Part shown: in pieces, positions 18,665 through 27,729 of the stretch
How the letters are laid out: each line of letters begins with the position of its first letter
Position numbering within the stretch: the stretch's first letter is position 1
Notes under the pieces: generated by a model
The model's database searches: none
Seen by the model: the letters and a program-made list of their open reading frames with translations, nothing else
What the model was told of the DNA's origin: nothing
NCBI RefSeq assembly: GCF_041821085.1
Contig: NZ_JBGUAZ010000004.1
Coordinates: forward strand, 310,001 to 374,000
Direction of reading: 5' to 3'
Source: Natrinema sp. HArc-T2
GTDB lineage: Archaea > Halobacteriota > Halobacteria > Halobacteriales > Natrialbaceae
DNA length: 64,000 bases
Position numbers and translations under genes: made by a program

Positions 18665-19918
18665 ATGAGCGCGGCGCTCGAGTTTCTGTATCGTGTCCTC
18701 GCACTGCTTGCTCTCGCACTGGCGATCAGGATCCTCGTCGACGTCTGGCTCGAGATTCCCTACTCGATTCTCCTGATTCTGGTCGGGGTTGGGATTTCGG
18801 TCCAGCCCATCGATGTCGGACTTCGGCTGTCTCACGACGTGATTATGTCCCTCGTGCTCCCGCTGATCCTGTTTAACGGGGTGATCAAGTTGAATCGCAG
18901 GGTGTTGCGCGAGAACATCGTCGTGCCGCTCGTCTTAGTCGTGGTCGGGGTCCCGCTGGCGGTCGCACTGCTCGGTGCGGTTACGGCGGTCGCGTTCGGG
19001 CTTCCAGTGCTGGTTTCGCTGTTGCTGGCCGGGATCGTGGTGCCGACGGATCCGGTCGCCGTTCTCTCGCTGTTCGAGGAGATCGACGCGCCGGAGCGGC
19101 TGTCGGTCATCATCGACAGCGAGAGCCTGTTCAACGATGGCGTCGCGGTCGTTATCGTCAACGTCCTGCTCGTACTCATCGCCGAGCACCCACCGGCGAC
19201 GGGCGGTTCCGGACTCGCCAGCACGGTCGTGCTCGAACTCCTCGTCGTCGGCGTCGGTGGCTTCCTCATCGGGAGCGTTCTCGGATACGCCGCCACGCAG
19301 TTCATTCGCCGCGTTCCCGAACGAATGGCGGTCTTGCTCAGTACCGTCCTGGTGGCATACGGGAGCTATGTCATCGCCACGAGCGTCGTCGGCGTCAGCG
19401 GCATCCTCGCGACGGTGGGTGCAGGCCTGTTCGTGGAGACGACCGCCAGCGAGGGACTCGAGATCGATCGCGACACCCTCGAGTTCGTCCGCGACACCTG
19501 GGAAGGCGGCTCGTTTCTCCTCTCGACGTTGGTGTACGTCCTCATCGGCGCGCAGGTCCAGATCGCCAGTCTGGTCACGCACCTGTGGTCGATACTCGTC
19601 GCGACCGTCCTCGTCTTGCTCGTGCGGGCAGTGGTCGTCTACAGTCTGGTCGGAATCGTGAACGTGACTGCCGCGACGAAGACGCCACGGAGCTATCAAC
19701 ACATGCTCGTCTGGGGCGGGCTACACACCGTCGTTCCCATCGCACTGGCGCTCGGGCTGCCCGCAGGGCTCCCACACCGCGAGTTCATTCAGACGGTAGT
19801 CTTCGGCGTCGCGATAACCGGTGCGCTCGTCCAGGGGTTGCTGATGCCAACGGTCCTCCGTGTGACTGGGATCCAGGAGCGTGCATCACGTCTCGGTGCA
19901 TCCGACAGGGCGGAGTAA
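18665..19918 (+). CDS. CPA1-type Na+/H+ antiporter (NhaP-like)
   Basis: 417 residues, about twelve membrane segments, hydrophobic nearly throughout. VVPTDPVAVLSLF and the following DSESLFNDGVAVVIV carry the two Asp residues (TDP and ND) that mark the ion site of CPA1 antiporters. It should exchange Na+ (or K+) for protons and help pH and ion homeostasis, which suits a salt-loving cell and the neighbouring K+ channel. ATG 18665 is preferred over the adjoining GTG at 18662. It ends in a short polar tail (ASDRAE). Confidence 0.88.
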   Translation: MSAALEFLYRVLALLALALAIRILVDVWLEIPYSILLILVGVGISVQPIDVGLRLSHDVIMSLVLPLILFNGVIKLNRRVLRENIVVPLVLVVVGVPLAVALLGAVTAVAFGLPVLVSLLLAGIVVPTDPVAVLSLFEEIDAPERLSVIIDSESLFNDGVAVVIVNVLLVLIAEHPPATGGSGLASTVVLELLVVGVGGFLIGSVLGYAATQFIRRVPERMAVLLSTVLVAYGSYVIATSVVGVSGILATVGAGLFVETTASEGLEIDRDTLEFVRDTWEGGSFLLSTLVYVLIGAQVQIASLVTHLWSILVATVLVLLVRAVVVYSLVGIVNVTAATKTPRSYQHMLVWGGLHTVVPIALALGLPAGLPHREFIQTVVFGVAITGALVQGLLMPTVLRVTGIQERASRLGASDRAE

Positions 19919-20019
19919 CGACCTCGGCGGCTGCGATGTCGGCATGAACTCGAAATTGACGCGTGGAAGCGGGCGAGAGAGACCACCTAGACTTTACGTG
20001 TTCGTCGGCACTAGCACAC

Positions 20020-20649
20020 GTGAATTCTACAGAGGTCCGTCGCCAGTGGGCAGACCGGTCCGGCGAATACTCACCGGAATATTACGCCTACTACGGGCCT
20101 GACGAGACGAGTGAGACGATCCGCAGCATTCTCGATCGGCTCGTCGACCGAGACGTATCTATTCTCGAGGTCGGCTGTAGTTCGGGCCGTCACCTCGCGC
20201 ATCTCCACGACGATGGCTTCGAAACCCTGTCTGGAATCGATGTCAACGACGACGCGTTCGACGTCATGGCAGAGGCCTACCCCGAACTTGCTGCCGACGG
20301 AACGTTCTACCACGACTCGATCGAAACCGTCGTCGGCGAGTTCGACGACGACCAGTTCGACGTCGTCTACTCGGTCGAGACGCTCCAACATCTTCACCCC
20401 GACGCCGAGTGGGTGTTCGAGGACCTAGCCCGAATCACTGCCGACCTCCTCATTACGATCGAAAACGAGGGCGAGTGCGACGGCGACGAGTCAGAGTCGG
20501 CAGATACCGACGTGAGCTACGTCAACGACGACTTCCCGCTGTACCACCGCGACTGGAACCGTGTGTTTACCGAGCTGGGCCTGCGCGAACTCGAGGCCAC
20601 ATCCGGCAAGCGAGATACGATTCGAACGTTCCGGACGCCACAGGCCTAG
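20020..20649 (+). CDS. Class I SAM-dependent methyltransferase
   Basis: 209 residues from GTG 20020, which follows a TTTACG TATA-like box at ~19992 at leaderless spacing; a longer GTG start at 19963 is possible. SILEVGCSSGRHLAHL is motif I (SAM-binding Gly loop), GIDVNDDAF has the acidic ribose ligand, and FDVVYSVETLQHLHP is the post-II/III region. The acceptor substrate is not evident. The C-terminal NRVFTELGLRELEATSG is the usual final helix-strand pair. Confidence 0.85.
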   Translation: MNSTEVRRQWADRSGEYSPEYYAYYGPDETSETIRSILDRLVDRDVSILEVGCSSGRHLAHLHDDGFETLSGIDVNDDAFDVMAEAYPELAADGTFYHDSIETVVGEFDDDQFDVVYSVETLQHLHPDAEWVFEDLARITADLLITIENEGECDGDESESADTDVSYVNDDFPLYHRDWNRVFTELGLRELEATSGKRDTIRTFRTPQA

Positions 20650-20845
20650 TCGTTACTGAGCGCTCGAGCGAGTAAGCGGCCACAACGAAGCGACCATGAC
20701 CGTTCTCAAAAGCAGGCCTCGGCACTCATAGGGCTCGTCACGGACGGATGCCGAGTCCGGCTCGGAGCGGGTGCATCGTCATCGGCCACGCGAGCGTAGG
20801 GCCGTCGCTCCAAAGACGGTTTGGATTCGACAGAACAGGTCTTCC

Positions 20846-21070
20846 TTACGCCGCTTCGTTCGTGGTTCCGGATGCAAACGCCGCGTTCCACTCGTCGACT
20901 AGATTCTCGAGTCGCGCCCGGTTCTGATAGGAGAACATCCGGGGGGCGCGGTCGGTCGCCGTTCGCGGGTCCTCGAGCGGAGTCGTGTTCGTGCTCGCAG
21001 GTGTCGCTCGCGTTCGGTCAGTCGTCGGTTCGGGCTCGGAGTCGGTTCGGGTCAGGTATTCTGTGTGCAT
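20846..21070 (-). CDS. Small hypothetical protein
   Basis: 74 residues, no family recognised. The first 45 residues are Thr/Pro/Asp-rich and probably disordered; the last 28 (MFSYQNRARLENLVDEWNAAFA) look like one amphipathic helix with a conserved-looking core. No other frame here is a known gene. A TATA-like TTTATAAC at ~21172-21180 (minus strand) lies about 100 bases upstream, leaving a leader of ~80 bases. The gene could be real or a chance frame. Confidence 0.4.
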   Translation of the reverse strand: MHTEYLTRTDSEPEPTTDRTRATPASTNTTPLEDPRTATDRAPRMFSYQNRARLENLVDEWNAAFASGTTNEAA

Positions 21071-21337
21071 GTCGGTCGGGTGTTGGTGTCGTCGAAATCG
21101 GTGCTGATCGGCAATGAACTCAGGCTGCTACGTGTACGACCGACATCTGTACACCCTCGTACTGCCCCCATGGTTATAAAAGTTCATGATAAATCTCATC
21201 TCCGGGCGATGGTGTGTGAAAACAACTACCATGGCGTGTATCGTTCGGTTCAGTTGTCACAATAGCCCACGCGAGGGTGACTCGCGGCGCCCATCCAAAG
21301 GCCGACGTTTTTCACCGTCGCCGTGGGCGCATCTCGT

Positions 21338-21739
21338 GTGTCGACCGTTCCACCGGAGGCAGAACGATTGCTCGAGGACGAGCCACTGATGGCCCATCTG
21401 GGTACCTGCATCGATGGACGACCCCACGTCGCACCGGTCTGGTACCGGTACGCCGACGAGGTCGTCGAGATCGTGACGACGGGCCGAAAGCTGGCGAACA
21501 TCAGGCAGAATCCGCGGGTTGCCCTCTCGGTCCAGAATGACGAGACAGGACAGGCACGCTGGATGGTGTCGCTACTCGGGACGGCGACGGTGATCGAAGC
21601 CGAGGACGAAACGGCTGCGGCTCGCCGCCGGATCAACGAGAAGTACGGTGCAGGTCCCGACGCCTACGCCGAGAACACGCTGGTGCGGATCGACGTCGGC
21701 TCGGCGACGTATCGGATGTACGACGACACCCTCGAGTAG
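21338..21739 (+). CDS. Split-barrel flavin/F420-type protein (PNPOx-like)
   Basis: 133 residues from GTG 21338 (the GTG at 21323 would add five). Third split-barrel gene here: LMAHLGTCIDGRPHVAPVWY is the first sheet, VTTGRKLANIRQNPRVALSV the cofactor-side helix and strand, and LLGTATVIEAEDE the later strand. The TGRKLxNIRxNP pattern is typical of the F420/FMN-dependent PPOX-class proteins of actinobacteria and haloarchaea. Convergent with dys. Confidence 0.82.
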   Translation: MSTVPPEAERLLEDEPLMAHLGTCIDGRPHVAPVWYRYADEVVEIVTTGRKLANIRQNPRVALSVQNDETGQARWMVSLLGTATVIEAEDETAAARRRINEKYGAGPDAYAENTLVRIDVGSATYRMYDDTLE

Positions 21740-21778
21740 CGATACACGCCAGCCCGCACGCGGGGTGGCTGCGCTCGA

Positions 21779-22831
21779 TCAGTTCTCGAGTCGTTCGCGC
21801 GCGGCCGCGATGACCAGCGGAAGCGTGATCGTCGCATCGGCGTAGACCGAGACGTTTTCGGCGTCTTTCTCGAGTTTGCCCCACGAGCGCGCCTCGTCCA
21901 AGGTCGCCCCGGAGAGGCCCCCGGTCTGTTGGGGGTCCATTGTCAACTGGACGGCGTAGTCGTAGGCGTCGGGCGAGACGAGCATCGTCTGGAGGGTGAA
22001 GTTCTTCGGGACGCCACCGCCGACGACGAACGCGGCGGCCTCGTCGGCGTGGTAGGCGATATCGGTCAGCGGCGTCATGTCGGCCAGCGCGTCCAGCGAG
22101 AAGTCGGACGTCTGGGAATACATCCACGCCTGCAGACCCAGCACGGAGTCCTGAACGGCGGGACAGTAGATCGGCACGTCGTTTTCGTACGCCGCGGCGG
22201 CGATGCCGGGATCTTCGTGGACGTCGTCGCGCTCGTTCACCTCGGCGTTGGCCCGACCGAGTTCCTCGGTGAGCCGCTGGATCGAGACGACGCCCTCCTC
22301 CTCGAGCACCGGGAAGACCTCCTCGCGCAGGTGCGATTCGAACGTCGCGAAAAACTCCTGTGGGAGATAGACGTTGTAGATGCGGTCGACACCCTCGTCA
22401 CGCAGTTGCTCGTCGTGTTCGCGTTCGGTCTTGTCCTCGGCGGTCACCTCGCCGTGGTGGTGTTTGCCGCCGATGGCCTCGATCGCGTCGTGGGTGAGGT
22501 TCGCCCCCGTCGTGACCAGCACGTCGATGTAGCCGTCACGGATGAGATCGGCGACGATCGCGCGCATGCCGGTCGGCACCATCGCACCCGCGAGGCTGAA
22601 GAAGACGGTCACGTCGTCGTCGAACATCGCTTCGGTGATGTCGACGGCCTCATGGAGGTTCGCCGCGCCGACGCCAGCCGCCCCGTACTCGTCGGCGAGT
22701 TCGCCGACCGTCATTCCGGCCCGGACTTCGGCGTGGCCGATCGGATCGTGCGAGAAGGTCTCCCGCTCTGGCTCGTGGTGGCCGTCCGCGTCGCCGTCGG
22801 CGTCGCTGTCGTGATCGTGCTCGTCGCTCAT
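21779..22831 (-). CDS. dys: Deoxyhypusine synthase
   Basis: 350 residues from ATG 22831; the seven upstream in-frame codons are skipped. The enzyme transfers the butylamine group of spermidine (or agmatine in haloarchaea) to a lysine of aIF5A. The NAD-binding parts include VFFSLAGAMVPTGMR and GGGVPKNF; the active-site lysine lies in EARSWGKLEKDA near residue 315, after the SGATLDEA loop. The first 25 residues are a His/Asp-rich extension (HDHDSDADGDADGHHEPE) absent from most homologues, possibly binding metal. Length otherwise normal. Confidence 0.92.
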   Translation of the reverse strand: MSDEHDHDSDADGDADGHHEPERETFSHDPIGHAEVRAGMTVGELADEYGAAGVGAANLHEAVDITEAMFDDDVTVFFSLAGAMVPTGMRAIVADLIRDGYIDVLVTTGANLTHDAIEAIGGKHHHGEVTAEDKTEREHDEQLRDEGVDRIYNVYLPQEFFATFESHLREEVFPVLEEEGVVSIQRLTEELGRANAEVNERDDVHEDPGIAAAAYENDVPIYCPAVQDSVLGLQAWMYSQTSDFSLDALADMTPLTDIAYHADEAAAFVVGGGVPKNFTLQTMLVSPDAYDYAVQLTMDPQQTGGLSGATLDEARSWGKLEKDAENVSVYADATITLPLVIAAARERLEN

Positions 22832-22974
22832 GTTCTCGCATGCGCGAGCCACCGGTTTGAACGTCGCGGTTCGGGTCGTTTCGTCGCCTCGAGAGAGTCA
22901 TGAAACCGTTCACCCACAATGCGTACTGACCATCAGGACCCATGCCAATTGTGATAGATGCTCTTGGACCCGTG

Positions 22975-22997
22975 CAAGATACAAGGCGCGTATCTTG
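22975..22997. promoter_or_regulatory. Operator-like palindrome ahead of the ABM gene
   Basis: A perfect inverted repeat CAAGATAC / GTATCTTG separated by seven bases lies about 95 bases before the start at 23093 and inside the 261-base gap between dys and the monooxygenase gene. Such a 23-bp dyad is typical of a dimeric helix-turn-helix regulator site; it could also form an RNA hairpin. Confidence 0.4.
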
Positions 22998-23092
22998 TTT
23001 GGCTCCCGACTCTACTGGCATGCGAAAAGGCCACCATAGTCTGCCGGCGTGTAGAGAACTGAGAACAATGGAGCTAACCACAACGGAGAGGG

Positions 23093-23482
23093 GTGTCTGA
23101 CGTGATTGTGTACGTCGACCAGTCGACAGTACGTGATGGAAAACTGGACGAACTCAAGGCAGCGATGTCTGATCTGGTGGATTTCGTCGACGCCAACGAA
23201 CCGGACATCCTATCGTACGACGTCTACTTCAGTGATGACGGCACCCAAATGGCCGTCGTGCACACGCACGCTGACTCGGCATCACTGGCGTATCACATGG
23301 AGGTTGCGGGCCCGAAGTTCCCCCCGGTCGGTGAGTTCATCGACCTCGAGGCTATCGACGTGTACGGACGGCCGAGCGAGGAACTCGTCCGCCAATTCGA
23401 GGAGAAGGCATCGACGCTGGGACACGGACACGTGTCGATCCACGACCGTCACGACGGAATCGATCGGGTTTCTGTCGGCTGA
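23093..23482 (+). CDS. Antibiotic-biosynthesis-monooxygenase (ABM) domain protein
   Basis: 129 residues starting at GTG 23093 (GTG 23102 also possible). A ferredoxin-like ABM fold: VDQSTVRDGKLDELKAAMSDLVDFV gives strand-helix one, and TQMAVVHTHADSASLAYHMEV the second strand with the partly conserved His. Members include quinol monooxygenases and haem-degrading enzymes, active as dimers without cofactor. The C-terminal 35 residues extend beyond the domain. Its surroundings look like a small accessory patch. Confidence 0.7.
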   Translation: MSDVIVYVDQSTVRDGKLDELKAAMSDLVDFVDANEPDILSYDVYFSDDGTQMAVVHTHADSASLAYHMEVAGPKFPPVGEFIDLEAIDVYGRPSEELVRQFEEKASTLGHGHVSIHDRHDGIDRVSVG

Positions 23483-23514
23483 CCCGTGTGCTGAATCCAT
23501 CCTCTTTATCGGTC

Positions 23515-23582
23515 ATGCTGTTACTGACAGAGATTGAGCAGTTGGCGAACGCGCTGCTGAATATATAGCGCGTCTCTGTCAG
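23515..23582 (+). mobile_element. Probable insertion-sequence scar (end of a transposase frame)
   Basis: An orphan frame from 23515 reads MLLLTEIEQLANALLNI and stops at 23566-23568; its Leu-rich end resembles the last codons of haloarchaeal transposases. It is enclosed by a perfect 10-bp inverted repeat, CTGACAGAGA (23524-23533) and TCTCTGTCAG (23573-23582). No larger transposase frame is left on either side. The assignment as an IS remnant is an inference from these two signs. Confidence 0.35.
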
Positions 23583-23728
23583 GTGCTGGAACCGACGACT
23601 GTCCCGACGATCTCCTGAGCATGGTTGATTTTAACACACATGCCGTCGGAGTTTCGAACGAACGTTATGCGATGACGGGAGGAGTGGAAACGACTGGCTG
23701 GGAAACGTTCCCAGAATGGTGATTTCTC

Positions 23729-24049
23729 ATGACACAGACCGCAGTAGATGTCGAACGTGAGTATAGAGAGTTGTGGAACGGGGACTTCTCGAAGTTGGAT
23801 GTCGTTGCCGACTCGGTTGACGTGTACGTGCCATCACTGTCTGACGGCGAGTTTCACAGCCGCGAAGCGTTTGAAGCGTATCTCCGGGACCTCCGGACGG
23901 GGTTCCCCGACTGGCACGTCACGGTAGACAACATCCTCGCCGACGATGAGATGGTCATGAAGGAATGGACAGTGACAGCAACACACAATGGCGAATACAA
24001 CGGCATCCCGCCGACCGGCCGCGAGATGACAGCTTACCGCTGGGGGTGA
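23729..24049 (+). pseudogene. SnoaL-like/NTF2-fold ester cyclase, C-terminally truncated
   Basis: 106 residues. The start is a normal SnoaL-type NTF2 fold: VEREYRELWNGDFSKLD, then FHSREAFEAYLRDLRTGFPDWHVTVDNILADDE and WTVTATHNGEYNGIPPTGREM. In the family the PPTG motif is followed by about 30-35 more residues forming the last two strands (typically an IEDGKI segment); here the frame ends seven residues later with TAYRWG. The stop codon directly abuts the stop of the convergent NIF3 gene with no bases between, which suggests a deletion that removed the 3' end. Confidence 0.65.
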
Positions 24050-24817
24050 CTACAGTCCCGTCGGCACGTCGAGATACGTCGTCTCGAGCCCCCACCCCTC
24101 GACCAACGCCTGCAGCGATCGCACGCCGAACGTCTCGGTCGCGTAGTGTCCCGCAAGGAAGACGTGAATGCCGGCTTCTTTGGCCTCGTGGTAGGCCTTT
24201 CCTTTCCCTTCGCCAGTCACCAGCGCGTCCGCGTCGGCCGCGACGGCCTCGGCGAGCCAGTCGGTGCCGCTGCCGGTGACGATCGCGACATCGTCGATGT
24301 CGTCGGGGCCAAAGGCGAGGTGCTGGACCGGCTGACCGCCCGTATCGAGGGTTGCCTCGAGGCGCTCGCGCACTTCGTCGGGACTGTAGGGGTTGGCTGC
24401 CGTCCCGCGCTGGCCGATGTACTCGGGGCCGAGTTCGCCGAACGGCGTGCGCTCTTCGAGGTCGAGTACGTCGGAGACCCCCGCGGCGTTGCCAAGTTCC
24501 TGGTGGCCGTCGAGCGGCAGGTGTGAGACGTACAGCGCGAGGTCGTGCTCGAGCAACGGCGCGAGCCGGCCGTAGGTCCGACCGGTGACGCGATCGAACC
24601 CGCCCCACGAGATGCCGTGGTGGACGACCAGCAGGTCCGCGTCGGCTTCGATCGCCGTCTCGAACGTCTCGCGGACGCCGTCAACGGCGAACGCGACGCG
24701 TTCGATGTCGGCCTCGTCCGGGCCGACCTGAAGGCCGTTCGCGCTCGCATCGAGGTCGGCATAGTCTGCGGTTCGAAGCTCCGCGTCGAGTCGATCGACG
24801 ACGCGCGCAAGTTCCAT
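24050..24817 (-). CDS. NIF3-like dinuclear metal-centre protein
   Basis: 255 residues. NGLQVG near residue 27, LLVVHHGISWGG with the two metal-binding His, the SHLPLDGH segment, and the late LAGHYATE provide the ligands of the dinuclear centre of the NIF3/GTP-cyclohydrolase-type-2-like family, which forms hexameric toroids. In bacteria and archaea the family's reaction is still debated. The N-terminus (MELARVVDRLDAEL) is standard, so ATG 24817 is confident. Confidence 0.9.
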   Translation of the reverse strand: MELARVVDRLDAELRTADYADLDASANGLQVGPDEADIERVAFAVDGVRETFETAIEADADLLVVHHGISWGGFDRVTGRTYGRLAPLLEHDLALYVSHLPLDGHQELGNAAGVSDVLDLEERTPFGELGPEYIGQRGTAANPYSPDEVRERLEATLDTGGQPVQHLAFGPDDIDDVAIVTGSGTDWLAEAVAADADALVTGEGKGKAYHEAKEAGIHVFLAGHYATETFGVRSLQALVEGWGLETTYLDVPTGL

Positions 24818-24906
24818 AGCCGACCGTTCGGCGGCGCTCTCCTTGTATCCGACTGATTCAGTTTCGACGAGTCACACATCGCTTCGAACAAAACGAGGGG
24901 GCCGCG

Positions 24907-27378
24907 CTACATGAGGTAGAACAGCGGGAAGAGGATCACCCAGACGATGTCGACGAAGTGCCAGTAGAGCCCGAAGTACTCTACCGGTCGATCGTCCTCG
25001 AGATAGGCGTCGACGGTCAGGATCCGATAGACCATGAACCCGGCGATGAGCAGGCCGAGGATGACGTGTAAGGCGTGCAGGCCGGTCGTCACGAAGTACA
25101 TCGAGTACTCGAGGTCGGTAAACCAGTAGATGTCGTGGGCGAACTCTTGGCTCCACTCGTAGCCCTTGATCCCGAGGAAGGTGACCCCGAGTGCCAGCGT
25201 CGCGCCCATCGACGCCAGCAGGCCGCGTCTGTTCCCGCGTTCGGCCATCATCAGCGCGAGAACGACCGTGAAACTCGAGGTCAACAGCACGTAGGTGTTG
25301 ACCAGCCCGATGATCTCGGATGGCGGGACGGGTTCGATCGTCCCCCAGCCCGCGTTGAGCCGCATGAAGACGTAGCCGCCGATGACGGCCCCGAAGACGA
25401 CGACGTCCGACGCCAGGAAGAACCAGACGCCGGTTTTGGTCGTGCCGACGCCCTCGAACGGCCAGCGTTCGGCGATCGTCATCTCGGGTGCGTTGAATTC
25501 CTCGCGACCGTATTCGAAGAGCGTGTAGCCGAGGATGGCGACACCGACGAGCGACAGCACGGGATAGAGGACGTTCGGCGAGCTGGCAGCAGTACCGGGA
25601 AGTTCAGCCCCGCGTGGGACCGCAAACTCGGCGACGAAGGGCGTCAGCCCGGAGAGCCCGAGGAAGGTAACGAACATCCCGATCCCGATCCCGAACGGCC
25701 AGATGCTCGCGTGATCTTCGTGTTCGGTCTCGAGGGACTCGGCCTGGCCTGCCTTGCCGTGGGCGACCGCGCCCCCGTCTGCCGCGGTCGCGTCATCGAC
25801 GAACCGCAACTCGCCGCTGGCGTAGCTGGGTCGGTTTGGCCAGTTTTCCAGTGGCGGGGGCGAGGTCGTCGCCCACTCGGCAGTGCGTGCGAACTGCCAC
25901 GGGTTGTCGGGGGCGTCCGGCCCCGAGACAATGCTCTTTGCCAGCGTGATGAAGACGAGCAGAATCGACAGGGCGAGGACGAATGCGCCGACGGTCGCGA
26001 GCTGCTGATAGATCTGTGCGCTCTCGGCGTAGTGGAAGACTCGCCGGGGCGTCTCCCAGGCGATGAACATCGGAAAGTACAGCAGGTTGAACCCGATGAA
26101 GTAGACGGCGAAGCTGAGTTTTCCCAGCCGTTCGGAGTACATCTTGCCGGTGATCTTGGGCCACCAGTAGTAGAGGCCGCCGATCAGCGCGGTGACACCG
26201 GAGACCATCACGTAGTGGAAGTGCGCGACGACCCAGTAGGTGCCACGGAACTCGTAGTCGAGGACGACTGCGCCGAGGAAGACGCCGGTGATCCCACCGA
26301 TAATGAACAACACGAGCGCGCCAAGGACGAACAGGAACGGCGTCGTAAACCGCACCCGACCCTTGACCATCGTATAGATCATCGCGAAGACCATCAGGTC
26401 GAAGGGCAACGAGATCCCGATCGTCGTCGCCATAAACAGCGTCTTGATCGGGAGGTTGATCGTCGTCAGGAACATGTGGTGCATCCAGACCAAAAAGGAC
26501 TGGATCGCGACGAGCACCATCGCGATGATGACCCACTTGCGACCGACCAGCCGACGACCAGTGAACGTCTGGACGATCTCGAACATGATCCCCAGCGCGG
26601 GGAAGAAGACGATGTACACCTCCGGATGGCCGAAGAACCAGAAGATGTGTCCCCAGAGGAGACTCGAGCCTTGCGCGGTCGACGACAAGTACTGGGTCAG
26701 CAGGATGCGGTCGGTAAGCATGAGGATGAGCGCGGCCAGCAGCGCCGCGAAGGCAAACAGCATCATCCAGACGGTCAGCAACGTCCCCCACGTAAACAGT
26801 GGCATGTTCCAGAGCCCCATCCCCTCAGCGCGACAGCAGTGGATCGTCGTCAGGAAGTTCACCGAACCGAGAGTGACCGACATGACGAACAGCGTCAGCG
26901 CGAGAATCGTCGTGTTGCCACCCATGGACAGCGTATAGCCAGGGTTGTATATCGGAACGTTCAGCGGCGCGTACATGTACCAGCCGTTTGCCCACGTCGT
27001 CCCCTGGAAAAAAGACAGTAGGATGAGAAGTCCAGAGAAGAGATAGAACCAGTAGCTCAGCGCGTTCAGTCGGGGAAAGGCGAGGTCTTTCGCTCCGATC
27101 TGTAAGGGGACGACGTAGTTCGCGAAGGCGAAGCCAAGCGGCGAAATAAACCAGAAGACCATCAAGAGCCCGTGGACTGACACCGCCTGATTGTACTGCG
27201 TGTTCGTCAGAAAGCCGATCCCGCCTGCTTCCCACAGGTGGATCCGGAACAGCAACGCGAGGACGCCACCGGCGACGAGCAGGAACAGCGCAGTAAACAA
27301 GTAGAGAATCCCGACGTCCTTGTGATTCGTCGTCACCAGCCAGCGCTTGATCGTCGTTCGCGGCGGGAACTCACTCAT
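24907..27378 (-). CDS. Haem-copper oxidase, subunit I-III fusion
   Basis: 823 residues from ATG 27378, which follows an anti-Shine-Dalgarno match GGAGGTGG eight bases upstream. Residues 1-510 are cytochrome oxidase subunit I: the low-spin haem His in VHGLLMVF, CuB and cross-linked tyrosine in FGHPEVY, the CuB pair HHMF, and the haem ligands in HFHYVM. A polar linker with WATTSPPPLENWP follows, then subunit III (~620-823; seven membrane segments, GLHALHVILGL, YWHFVDIVW). It reduces O2 to water and pumps protons. No subunit II (CuA) gene lies nearby, so it must pair with a distant coxB. Confidence 0.93.
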   Translation of the reverse strand: MSEFPPRTTIKRWLVTTNHKDVGILYLFTALFLLVAGGVLALLFRIHLWEAGGIGFLTNTQYNQAVSVHGLLMVFWFISPLGFAFANYVVPLQIGAKDLAFPRLNALSYWFYLFSGLLILLSFFQGTTWANGWYMYAPLNVPIYNPGYTLSMGGNTTILALTLFVMSVTLGSVNFLTTIHCCRAEGMGLWNMPLFTWGTLLTVWMMLFAFAALLAALILMLTDRILLTQYLSSTAQGSSLLWGHIFWFFGHPEVYIVFFPALGIMFEIVQTFTGRRLVGRKWVIIAMVLVAIQSFLVWMHHMFLTTINLPIKTLFMATTIGISLPFDLMVFAMIYTMVKGRVRFTTPFLFVLGALVLFIIGGITGVFLGAVVLDYEFRGTYWVVAHFHYVMVSGVTALIGGLYYWWPKITGKMYSERLGKLSFAVYFIGFNLLYFPMFIAWETPRRVFHYAESAQIYQQLATVGAFVLALSILLVFITLAKSIVSGPDAPDNPWQFARTAEWATTSPPPLENWPNRPSYASGELRFVDDATAADGGAVAHGKAGQAESLETEHEDHASIWPFGIGIGMFVTFLGLSGLTPFVAEFAVPRGAELPGTAASSPNVLYPVLSLVGVAILGYTLFEYGREEFNAPEMTIAERWPFEGVGTTKTGVWFFLASDVVVFGAVIGGYVFMRLNAGWGTIEPVPPSEIIGLVNTYVLLTSSFTVVLALMMAERGNRRGLLASMGATLALGVTFLGIKGYEWSQEFAHDIYWFTDLEYSMYFVTTGLHALHVILGLLIAGFMVYRILTVDAYLEDDRPVEYFGLYWHFVDIVWVILFPLFYLM

Positions 27379-27729
27379 CGGCCACCACCTCCACAACCCG
27401 GGTGGCGCCCCACACAGCCATCGTCACGTCGGAGACGCTGTGACGAAGCGGTTCGAAACACCGACCGAGACAGCACCTCGGTACGCGACGGAGACTCATA
27501 CTCGCCGTCTTACCACGATAGCACGCATCAAGGTACACGACGCATCTGCAGGCACTACTTACCTGCCGGAACACGCAGTGACAATCCGACCGGGAGACGA
27601 GTTTCAATCGAGACTCGAGCAACGACAGACACGAGCCAAGACACCAAGCGCGTCGATCGCTATAGTAACAACTGAAACGGTTGACACACTGATCGCACAG
27701 CTGTCGTACGATCAGGTGTGCACTGACGG
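27379..27729. other. Oxidase upstream region and repeat-bearing gap
   Basis: 351 bases without a gene between the oxidase start and GDPD stop. It should contain the oxidase promoter. A small stem GCAGG/CCTGC occurs near 27549-27567. The right side is occupied by dispersed repeat copy B from 27660. The open frames across this gap give no recognisable protein. Confidence 0.6.

Noticed and set aside
25075-27021. 648-residue open frame on the plus strand
   Set aside because: Antisense to the cytochrome oxidase I-III fusion; highly charged, no domain, no start signal.
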